A stretch of DNA of 64,000 nucleotides from Bradysia coprophila (lineage: Eukaryota > Arthropoda > Insecta > Diptera > Sciaridae). A program made the translations under genes and the position numbers. Location: assembly GCF_014529535.1 (NCBI RefSeq), contig NW_023503423.1:2900473-2964472 (forward strand), in the 5' to 3' direction. This document shows, piece after piece, positions 55,495 to 64,000 of the stretch; the first letter of the stretch is position 1; each line of letters begins with the position of its first letter. A model generated the notes under the pieces. It saw only the letters and a program-made list of their open reading frames with translations, did not search any database and had not been told where the DNA came from.

Positions 55495-55656
55495 CAATGA
55501 AAGTGTAAAACAGGTATGGTCGATCGTTCGCCCGGAGGACATAAAAATTTGATTTACGCACTCAAACGCACTCATTTTCATATTATTTTGACAAAATTTA
55601 TGAATGCGTTTAAGGTGAATTTGCTGATCGGCCATACCTGTTCTGTACTTTCATTG
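55495..55656. mobile_element. hAT-like MITE, CAATGAAAGT family (copy 3), TSD AATGACAC
   Basis: Termini CAATGAAAGTGTAAAACAGG and CCTGTTCTGTACTTTCATTG, flanked by the perfect 8-bp repeat AATGACAC (55487-55494 and 55657-55664). Inner AGGTATGGTCG and CGGCCATACC. 162 bp. Confidence 0.88.
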
Positions 55657-56059
55657 AATGACACATGGTTATACCTCTTTGCGTTACCTAATGTCAAGTC
55701 AAATGTCTAATTTAACAAATGTGGGAACCACCATGAAAATAGTTTACTTTGTATAAAATATTCCGAATTCGACAAAAAACCTGATGGAACTTGAGATTGA
55801 AAAATTCTAGAGAAATAACCTCGAATCCAAAAATCTTGGAATCATCATGGAAATAAGTTAGCTATGTCGAAAATAGCCCAAATTCATAAAAAAGTGCTGT
55901 ATTTTTCGAAAAGTCTATCATTTTTCGAAAAGTCTATCATTTTCGAAAAGCGCTTTATTTCCTAAACGCTCTACGTTTGTTAAACAAATTACATTTGTTA
56001 AAAGCGGAAGATTGCCAAAAGCGCTTTATTCCCCAAAAGCACTACATTTCCTGTTTTAA

Positions 56060-56457
56060 GAGCTTCCGAGCGTACGCTGAAATTGTAGCCTACATTTGTG
56101 CGTTTCGAAATTTTTGATCGCTGATATCTTTTTACGAGAACCCTTCTTGAAAAATGTACGACCACATTTTCGAGTAAAAATATGTCAGCTTTGAATAAAA
56201 ATTAAAATTGTCTGTGAAAGTTTCATGTGCTTTGAACAAAGTGTACCTTTGATGCAAATTTGGGGCATCGGTACAGTTTTCTCAAAGCACATGAAACTTT
56301 CACAGACAATTTTAATTTTTATTCAAAGCTGACATATTTTTACTCGAAAATGTGGTCGTACATTTTTCAAGAAGGGTTCTCGTAAAAAGATATCAGCGAT
56401 CAAAAATTTCGAAACGCACAAATGTAGGCTACAATTTCAGCGTAAGCTCGGAACCTC
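56060..56457. mobile_element. Foldback element, TTAA target site (copy 2)
   Basis: TTAA stands on both sides (56056-56059 and 56458-56461). Termini GAGCTTCCGAGCG and GCTCGGAACCTC. Almost fully palindromic around about 56258, with AATTGTAGCCTACATTTGTG and its inverse near the ends. Its 398-bp length is practically that of copy 1 at 7142-7538 (397 bp), and the GCCTACATTT block is shared, while the inner arm sequences differ. Confidence 0.78.
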
Positions 56458-56799
56458 TTAACCATTAAGAGTTTTTTCCTTGGCTTTTTCTTAACGTACC
56501 TCCTTAGAGAATATTTTTATATTTTTTAGACACTTACTTTGTTGTTTTTATTAACATTTTATTTATCACATTAAAGTAATATTTAACAATCCACTTATAA
56601 ATTCAAGATTTATGTATGTTCCTGGTCAGGCATTAAAGAAGCCTGCCAGGAACTGAACTTTACTTGTGCACTCTTCAAGTGCGGTTTTGACTCTGATCTT
56701 ATTCATTGAACGGATACAGTATTTATACTAAATCTAAACAAAATACAATTGATTTTACATACAACAATTCGCTTATACAAATTAGTTCGTGGGAACATT

Positions 56800-56885
56800 C
56801 CCCAAAAGCTCTACATTCCACAAAAGCTCTACATTCCACAAAAGCTCTACATTCCACAAAAGCGTTACATTTGTCAAAAGCGCTG
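56800..56885. repeat. Short tandem repeat CAAAAGCTCTACATTC
   Basis: About three to four units of an 18-bp motif CAAAAGCTCTACATTCCA. Degenerate CAAAAGCGCTTTATT / AAAAGCACTACATT words occur before it at 55900-56050. Confidence 0.65.
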
Positions 56886-57257
56886 TTACAAAAATAGCCT
56901 AAAACTCTAAAATTGAAACATTTTTCCAACTGCCCGACATTTTTCAAGAAAGCCATATCGTCATACTTCTTTGAGTGATCTAATATCAAGCCAAACAGCC
57001 TTCATAACACATAGTTATTTTACATGTAAATATATGGGGTTTGTATGGGAACTTCCGAGAGCCCTGCCTCCTAAACGAGATCATATTATAGATCCAACTT
57101 TCTTTGGTCAAAACTCTTAGAATCATGTTCAGCAAAATCGTAGGAGCCGTTTTCCAGATAGATATTTTCCACAATCAAGCAAAGGTTGGTAAAATTCATC
57201 ATTTCAGAATGGGTCAAATCTGACCATTCTCATACAGCTATCAAAAATTAGTTAATA

Positions 57258-57479
57258 TCACATTTTTGTTTTATGTAGGATCTGATATTTCTAGTCCCAC
57301 AGACTCTGACAGCTGTTATATTGAATGAAATATTTGAATTTTTTCCCAGTCGAAATTTTTGTCGGACACATGTAACGACCAGTTTACTGGGATACAAACC
57401 AAAAAAACCATTCAATATCAAGACTGTCAAATCTGTGGATCTAGAAATTATGTAGAATCTGTTGAAAACGAAAATGTGA
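57258..57479. mobile_element. TA-flanked inverted-repeat MITE
   Basis: TCACATTTTTGTTTT at the left and GAAAACGAAAATGTGA at the right, with mirrored GGATCTGATATTTCTAG.CC.CAGA blocks; TA on both sides (57256-57257 and 57480-57481). 222 bp. Probably a Tc1/mariner-type derivative. Confidence 0.65.
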
Positions 57480-58064
57480 TATAAAGTAAAATTTTTTAAG
57501 TGTACAAAAATATCTCGGCCAAATCTTAACAAAATGCAACGTGCAATCGCTCGATGAACTCGTATTGATTCGATTAACATTTTTTAAGAGTCATTGGAGC
57601 AAAGGGGGAAAAATCAAAACGTTGCTGTATGTTCCTTAGTTCCTAAAAAAAATTGAACTTGCGTCACGGCGCCTTACTGACGTGGCGCCATGATATCGCA
57701 TCACAAAAAGAAATCGAATGATAGATACGAATTAAAACATTTTTATTTATAGAATTGTGTTATATGTTCACAAAACTTATACTAGCAGTGACATCATGAA
57801 AATGTAAACTATTATTAGAGGATTTCGTACAAAAAAAAAAACAAAACAAAACTTGGTTATGCCTGTCACTAAAAGACAACGGACTATACCATAGCACTGT
57901 ATACTACTACTATACACAAACTCGTCATCATGATTATTCTATATAAAATGTGTGTGGTGGTGGTGGTGGTGGTGCCATCATATAATTTAGTGTTACATTT
58001 TTATGGAGGAGACACGACGAATAAATAAAACGAAAACAAGCATAAGACACAAAAATCAATTTCT
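57480..58064. other. 3' flank of the Ly6 gene
   Basis: Non-coding, with a (GGT)n microsatellite at about 57955-57973 and poly-A. TTTATT at 57742 could be a minus-strand poly(A) signal for the Ly6 gene. Confidence 0.4.
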
Positions 58065-59517
58065 CTACACCAACAACACAGCCAATACGATTAGGCTAAC
58101 GACAACTACTTTTGAAATTTTCACACCAATCGATGCACTGTCCAATATTTCATTACAGCCGTCCGTAAAACATGTTTTACATTGCACCGTTTTCACATAT
58201 GCAGTGTCACTGTAAGCGGATAAGCATTTATCCGTTGGCGCATTTTTCGTTTCAAGCGTACATCCTCGAATGTACACTTCCTCGAAATTGTTAACTGCAA
58301 AGAAGTTGGAGATGATTTTTCTTCGGATTTTTAAACAGATTGTCGTGAGTGAATCGAGTCTGAGTTAAAGGAATCTCAATCGCTTAATTCATCAGGCTAG
58401 AGATACTGCAAGTCTTTGCTAGATGTAGTGCCTCTTCTTCCATATGGGCAATTACCCTTGGCACCTAACAGAATCTGGCGCTAGAGTCTACAAAAAAAAG
58501 TTTTTGGAGTCTTCTAGAAAGTTTACATTTAGAGTTCGTTTAATAATTTCCCTTGGCGCCAAAAAGCTGAACCCTGCTTTTGGCAGCCCCCCTGGGTGAA
58601 TTGATTTTTTATTAAAACATGAGAAAATGGACTGTTTCAAGGAGAGCGCAGGGCTTACTTTAGAGAATTAAAATTCTGAAAATTCCGAAAATTCTGAAAA
58701 AGTTCCGAAAAATTCTGAAAAAATTCCTAACAATTTGGAAATATTTTTTAAGAATTTTTTCAGAATTTTTCGGAACTTTTTCAGAATTTTCAGAATTTTA
58801 ATTCTCTAAAGTAAGCCCTGGGAGAGCGATTTGTTACAATTTGGAAATTTCACTAAGGGCTCTATTTTTGGCAATAACACCGACACCTAAAAAATGTTAG
58901 AGTGTCAAAATTGTTCAGCTGTCAGCAACTCTAATTTGAGCTATTGGCAGACTGAGAATTAAAACTGAACCGGTGAGCCAGAAAAGATTAAAATGGATTG
59001 CAGTTTGAGGTTTAAGAACTGTCTTTGAGGAATATGTATAGCATGGCAGAAGACCGACGCCTCATCTAAACTTCTGAATTTTACGTTTGAGATTACATTA
59101 ACACACCGGACCACTTTAAGACTCAGTTCAATTTCAATTAAAAATTGTCTCTCACTCACTGATTTGTTTGTAAACTTCACACCGATGCACCACTTCATCG
59201 CCTTTCGCCTTCAATTGAGCAGAATTGTGATTATTTTTACATTCCACATAGCTGTCCTTTATCTGGTTTTCGGTCAAATTACTCTTATCCAAATTTTTTC
59301 CACAAAATTTCGTTGCGGTCGCATCTGATGCACATTTCCAGCATTTTAATGCAGTTGCTAATAATAAAATTTCAAGATTTACAAAAACAAATGATCTAAA
59401 ATTATAACATTCTGTTGACACACGATTTAATGTGTGATCAAACAGACGAGACTCACTGTCTTGCATTAAATACACAGCGAATACGATTAACATCGCCCAC
59501 ACTTTTCCGTAAATCAT
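58065..59517 (-). CDS. Ly6/uPAR three-finger protein, probably GPI-anchored
   Basis: Three exons: 59457-59517, 59160-59357 and 58065-58294, with borders GACA|GTGAGT, AG|CAACTG, ATCA|GTGAGT and GCAG|TTAAC, in phase, 162 residues. Seen: signal peptide (MLIVFAVYLM), then ten Cys in Ly6 order beginning LKCWKCASDA, with FCGKN, VECKN, HRCEV, RGCTL, DKCLS, the closing CKTCFTDGCN, and a C-terminal hydrophobic segment (VVVVSLIVLAVLLV) after small residues DSAS, the pattern for GPI attachment. Insect Ly6 proteins act at the cell surface, for example in septate junctions, channel modulation or sleep; which one this is cannot be told. The CN after the last Cys is the family hallmark. Intron 2 (58295-59159) contains a hAT-like MITE. 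Confidence 0.9.
58649..58820. mobile_element. hAT-like MITE in Ly6 intron 2, TSD GGAGAGCG
   Basis: Termini CAGGGCTTACTTTAGAGAAT and complement, perfect for over 30 bp, flanked by the perfect 8-bp repeat GGAGAGCG (58641-58648 and 58821-58828). The interior is built of mirrored AAAATTCTGAAAA words. 172 bp. Confidence 0.92.
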
Positions 59518-60086
59518 TTTTATTGAAATTCTGATTAGGTTTTCTTTTACTCAGATTTTTTCGCAACTGTATTTCGTAGCTGAAACGTCTTGTCTCTTCT
59601 GCGGCCGGTCGCACAATAAGAAGAAGAAGAGAACGAAATTCGTAATAAACAAATAAACTAAGTTTTGATGGTAAAATAGTTATGTTTGCGCTCTTTGGAA
59701 GATATATCTCTATCTATAATATGTGGCCTATGGTAGTCTTGTAGTCTGTCTGTAATTTTTGTACGATTGCAATATATTGTTAGCTAGATACTTACAGTAT
59801 AGCCTAAAGCGTTTGGATTTAGACATATGTGCTTTTAGCGGGAGGGACATATTATTCAGACGGTAATTTCAAGGCTTCGTATTGTAAAATTTTCTGGGTC
59901 AATTTTTTGTTGCTAAAACTTTTGCGTACGGCGCACAATGCGTCACCCTCATCGATGTTATTTTCTAAGTAAGATAAAAGACTTGCGTCATATTTACCTT
60001 TTAAGAATTTTTTTGACTGATATCACCACTTTCGTAATTATATCATTTCGACAACATCAAAAAACCTTATGTAAATTAAGAAATTC
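59518..60086. other. Ly6 upstream region
   Basis: Non-coding; presumably the Ly6 promoter and 5' UTR close to 59518-59600. No defined element was recognised. Confidence 0.4.
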
Positions 60087-61975
60087 TGGAGAAATCAGTC
60101 TGAATCCCAAAATCTAGAAACCAATCTTGAATTTTCGCACTTATATCGAAAAAAAAACCAAAATAATCAAAAAAAAAGACGGAAGTGTGCATGTGCCAGA
60201 AGAATCATCTGTCATCCAACCTTGGAACACTTCACTCATGTCAAAAATAACCCAAATCCATCGAAAAATCCGATGGAAGTTAGGATGTGCCAGAGGAATC
60301 ATCTCTCATCCCAAAATTTAGGAACCAACCTCGGAACACCTCACTTATATCGAAAATAATCCAAATCCATCGAAAAAATCAGATTGAAGTTTGGTAGTGC
60401 CAGAGGAATCATCTGTCATCCCAAAATTTAAGAACCAACCTTGGAATACCTCCATTATGTCGAATATAACCCAAATCCATCAAAAAATCCGATGGAAGTT
60501 AGGATGTGCCAGAGGAATCATCTCTCATCCCAAAATTTAGGAACCAACCTCGGAACACCTTACTTATATCGAAAATAATCCAAATCCATCGAAAAAATCA
60601 GATTGAAGTTTGGTAGTGCCAGAGGAATCATCTGTCATCCCAAAATTTAAGAACCAACCTTGGAATACCTTCATTATGTCGAATATAACCCAAATCCATC
60701 AAAAAATCCGATGGAAGTTAGGTAGTGCCAGAGGAGTCATCTGTCATCCCAAAATTTAGGAACCAACCTCGGAACACCTCACTTATATCGAAAACAACCC
60801 AGATCCATCGAAAAATGCGATGGAAGTTAGGAAGTGCCAGAGGAATCATCTCTCATCCCAAAATTTAGGAACCAACCTCGGAACACCTCACTTATATCGA
60901 AAATAATCCAAAACCATCGAAAAAATCAGATTGAAGCTAGGTAGTGCTAGAGGAATCATCTGTCATCCCAAAATTTATTAACCAACCTTGGAACACCTCA
61001 CTTACATCGAAAACAACCCACATCCATCGAAAAATCCGATGGAAGTTAGGAAGTGCCAGAGGAATCATCTCTCATCCCAAAATTTAGGAACCAACCTCGG
61101 AACACCTCACTTATATCGAAAATAATCCAAATCCATCAAAAAAATCAGACTGAAGTTAGGTAGTGCCAGAGGAATCATCTGTCATCCCAAAATTTAAGAA
61201 CCAACCTTGGAACACCTCAATTATGTCGAAAATAACCCAAATCCATCAAAAAATCCGATGGAAGTTAGGATGTGCCAGAGGAATCATCTCTCATCCCAAA
61301 ATTTAGGAACCAACCTCGGAACACCTTACTTATATCGAAAATAATCCAAATCCATCGAAAAAATCAGATTGAAGTTTGGTAGTGCCAGAGGAATCATCTG
61401 TCATCCCAAAATTTAAGAACCAACCTTGGAATACCTTCATTATGTCGAATATAACCCAAATTCATCAAAAAATCCGATGGAAGTTAGGTAGTGCCAGAGG
61501 AGTCATCTGTCATCCCAAAATTTAGGAACCAACCTCGGAACACCTCACTTATATCGAAAACAACCCAGATCCATCGAAAAATGCGATGAAAGTTAGGTAG
61601 TGCCAGAGGAGTCATCTGCCATCCCAAAATTTGGGAACCAACCTCGGAACACCTCACTTATATCGAAAACAACCCAGATTCATCGAAAAATGCGATGAAA
61701 GTTAGGAAGTGTCAGAGGAATCATCTCTCATCCCAAAATTTAGGAACCAACCTCGGAACACCTCACTCATGTCGAAAATAACCTAAATCCATCAAAAAAT
61801 CCGATGGAAGTTAGGAAGTGCTAAAGGAATCATCTGTCATCCCAAAATTTAGAAACCAACCTCGGAACACCTCAATTATGTTGAAAATAACCCAAAAATC
61901 CATCGAAAAAAACAGACGGAAGTGCTAGAGGAATCATCTGTCATCCCAAAGTTTAGGAACCAACCCAAGAACACC
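60087..61975. repeat. 109-bp satellite array, about 17 units, with higher-order structure
   Basis: The unit contains GTGCCAGAGGAATCATCT, (C/G)TCATCCCAAAATTTA, GAACCAACCTCGGAACACCT, then TATATCGAAAATAA.CCAAATCCATC and AAAAATC.GATGGAAGTTAGG. The spacing between equal words is about 109 bp. Units alternate between variants (TCTCTCAT versus TCTGTCAT; CCTCGG versus CCTTGG), and a block of three units near 60490-60820 recurs almost unchanged 766 bp later, so there is a seven-unit higher-order period. Edge units are more diverged. No coding potential. Confidence 0.9.
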
Positions 61976-62360
61976 TGTCAAAAATAGACTAAATCTCAAT
62001 CCATCAAAAACTTAGGAGATGCACAGTCAAGAGGGATCAACAGGTGCGACCAAGTTTTTCTAAAAACTCCTTAATACTTAACCTCCTTTCGTTTTGTCTA
62101 TTTTCCTAATATAACATGGACAAATTAAAAGAAAGTTTTTATTATTTAACGTTTTTCCGAAGCCGAACCAACCAAAGTTTAGAGCACCGACTCTGACAGT
62201 CTTTGAATCAATCCCAACGTATGGTCAGGGGCCGAACGTTACAGTATAAGGTGTGGGGGTTTAAATTCGCTTGGTAAATAACCGCGGAAATTCCAGACAG
62301 AGTCTGACAAATAATAGAGATTGCAAGAAAAGACACGTCTTCTTCTGAGTAAACGTTTTT
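61976..62360. other. Spacer between satellite and tandem-unit element
   Basis: I see no gene, repeat or motif in it. Confidence 0.35.
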
Positions 62361-63863
62361 AGCCCCGTACGAAGTACTGGGGGCTTATAAGATTAATATG
62401 CCGTTTGTAACACGTCGAATTGGAAGCAGACAGTAAGGGCAAAGCTTTCGGTTATGTTCATAGATGACGAATCCGCAATAAAAAAAATGTCCGTCCGTCC
62501 GTCCGTCCGTCCGTCCGTCCGTCCGTCCGTGACCCCTCTAGCTTGAGCAAATCACAACCTTTTTTCAAAATTCTTTTTTTCCCCGATTGGTATCGACAAA
62601 AGTAAGGTCAAGTTCGAAAATGGGCATGGTAGGGTCGGCCCTTCCAGAGCTAGGGCCCTATAGGTGTTTTTCAGTCTTTCGACGATATCTACCGAAATAC
62701 GCACGTAATAGCTGCTTGTGATATATCAAATGAAAGGTATTGACGAGTAGAACAAAGTTGCTGAACATTGTTTTTGTGTAGGATGCAACGCGAGCTTGTT
62801 GGGAGGGCTCAAAGGTCGTTACTCGGCCCTAAGTGTTTTTTCCACATAAATCGAGTAAATCTCATCCGATTTTGCCAGATTTAGTTTTTTATGGAAGGTA
62901 ATTGAATACCGAAAAGAACGTGGCGAAAAAAGTTTCAAATTTGGGCCCTTGGACTAAGGCCGCTACTCGGCCCTAAGTGTTTTTTGCACATAAATCGAGT
63001 AAATCTCATCCGATTTTGCTAGATTTTGTTTTATTTGAGAGATAATTGAATACCGAATAGAATGATGGCAAAAAATGTTTCAAATTTGGGCCCTTGGACT
63101 AAGGCCGCTACTCGGCCCTAAGTGTTTTTTGCACATAAATCGAGTAAATATCATCCGATTTTGCTAGATTTTGTTTTATTTGAGAGATAATTGAATACCG
63201 AATAGAATGATGGCAAAAAAAGTTTCAAATTTGGGCCCTTGGACTAAGGCCGCTACTCGGCCCTAAGTGTTTTTTGCACATAAATCGAGTAAATCTCATC
63301 CGATTTTGCTAGATTTAGTTTTTTATGGAACGTAATTGAATACCGAAAAGAACGTGGCGAAAAAAGTTTAAAATTTGGGCCCTTGGACTAAGGCCGCTAC
63401 TCGGCCCTAAGTGTTTTTTGCACATAAATCGAGTAAATCTCATCCGATTTTGCTAGATTTAGTTTTTTATGTAAGGTAATTGAATACCGAAAAGAACGTG
63501 GCGAAAAATTTTTCAAATTTGGGCCCTTGGACTAAGGCCGCTACTCGGCCCTAAGTCTTTTTTGCACATAAATCGAGTAAATCTCATCCGATTTTGCTAG
63601 TTTTTGTTTCATTTGAGAGATAATTGAATGCCGAATAGAATGATGGCAAAAAAAGTTTCAAATTTGCGCCCTTGGAATAAGGCCGCTACTCGGCCCTAAG
63701 TGCTTTTTTGCACATAAATCGAGTAAATCTCAACCGATTTTGCTAGTTTTTGTTTTATTTGAGAGGTAATTGAATACCCAATGGAAAGTTGGCAAAAAAA
63801 TTTGGGTTTATAAAATAATGTCGTAAATTGTTGGTTTTATTTGAGAGGTACTTCGTACGGGCT
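62361..63863. mobile_element. CCCCGTACGAAGTAC element with seven ~144-bp tandem units
   Basis: The left end AGCCCCGTACGAAGTAC (62361) is mirrored at the right by GTACTTCGTACGGGCT (63848-63863), so both termini are present. After a shared leader (GATGACGAATCCGCAATAAAAA) comes a (CCGT)n tract at 62492-62531, then about seven tandem units starting near 62823, 62967, 63111, 63257, 63400, 63544 and 63690, each with CTCGGCCCTAAGTG, CACATAAATCGAGTAAAT and GGGCCCTTGGACTAAGGCCG. The unit is homologous to that at 14940-15640. No ORF and no clear target duplication. Confidence 0.8.
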
Positions 63864-64000
63864 TTCGTAATTGCGCTATGCGCAATTTTAAAAATGAACA
63901 CTTTCAGTAAATTTGACCATGCCCAACTTGACTTGCATTTTGGTAACAGACGCATTAGAGGGTTGTAGACGTATTAGGGTTCCGGGCGTATTACGGCTAC

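Noticed and set aside
60087-61975. CRISPR-like appearance of regularly spaced repeats
   Set aside because: The repeats are whole 109-bp satellite units without unique spacers, in a eukaryotic genome.

Overview
This is a window of an insect nuclear genome, most likely a dipteran and perhaps a nematoceran such as a fungus gnat; the species level is only a guess. The evidence is short GT-AG introns of about 50-170 nt, AT-rich intergenic DNA, clear homologs of insect genes (loco, a gustatory receptor cluster, Skp1, calcipressin/sarah, a kinesin-8 and a Ly6 protein), and an insect-type Ty3/gypsy element of the CsRn1 type. About a third of the window is genes; most of the rest is DNA transposon debris.

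Layout: 1-8.6 kb is gene-poor DNA, upstream of or intronic to loco, holding several terminal-inverted-repeat elements. 8.67-11.6 kb (+) holds the 3' exons of loco (RGS, two Ras-binding domains, GoLoco). 11.8-23.4 kb (-) is a tandem gustatory receptor (Gr) cluster: one intact four-exon Gr (21485-23361), one pseudogene with an in-frame stop whose 3' exons were separated by a 4.3 kb repeat nest (16317-18606 plus 11812-12024), and one Gr reduced to two end fragments, between which sits a Skp1-like gene (19530-20057). 24.0-24.6 kb (+) is a small unknown three-exon gene whose last codons are interrupted by a 5.5 kb CsRn1-like retrotransposon (24595-30096, minus). 30-36.5 kb is non-coding and holds a foldback element with an internal minisatellite. 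Then come calcipressin (36549-37250, -), a 5'-truncated RTE-type retroposon (38525-40318, +), a four-transmembrane protein gene (44167-49025, +) whose 3.9 kb last intron holds a nested stack of hAT-like elements, a short two-exon kinesin-8 (49512-50904, +), and a three-exon Ly6/uPAR gene (58065-59517, -). The window ends in a 109-bp satellite array (60.1-62.0 kb) and an element carrying about seven 144-bp tandem units (62.4-63.9 kb).

The most informative reading came from element boundaries. Many small non-autonomous hAT-like elements can be delimited to the base because their 8-bp target duplications are perfect: GCAGGAGT, GTTAAGTG, GGAAAACT, CATATGTG, GCAGAAAG, AATGACAC, GGCATATG, TTTCTGAC and GGAGAGCG. 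Others have TA or TTAA target sites. The genes do not form one pathway; they are ordinary neighbours in a transposon-rich region.
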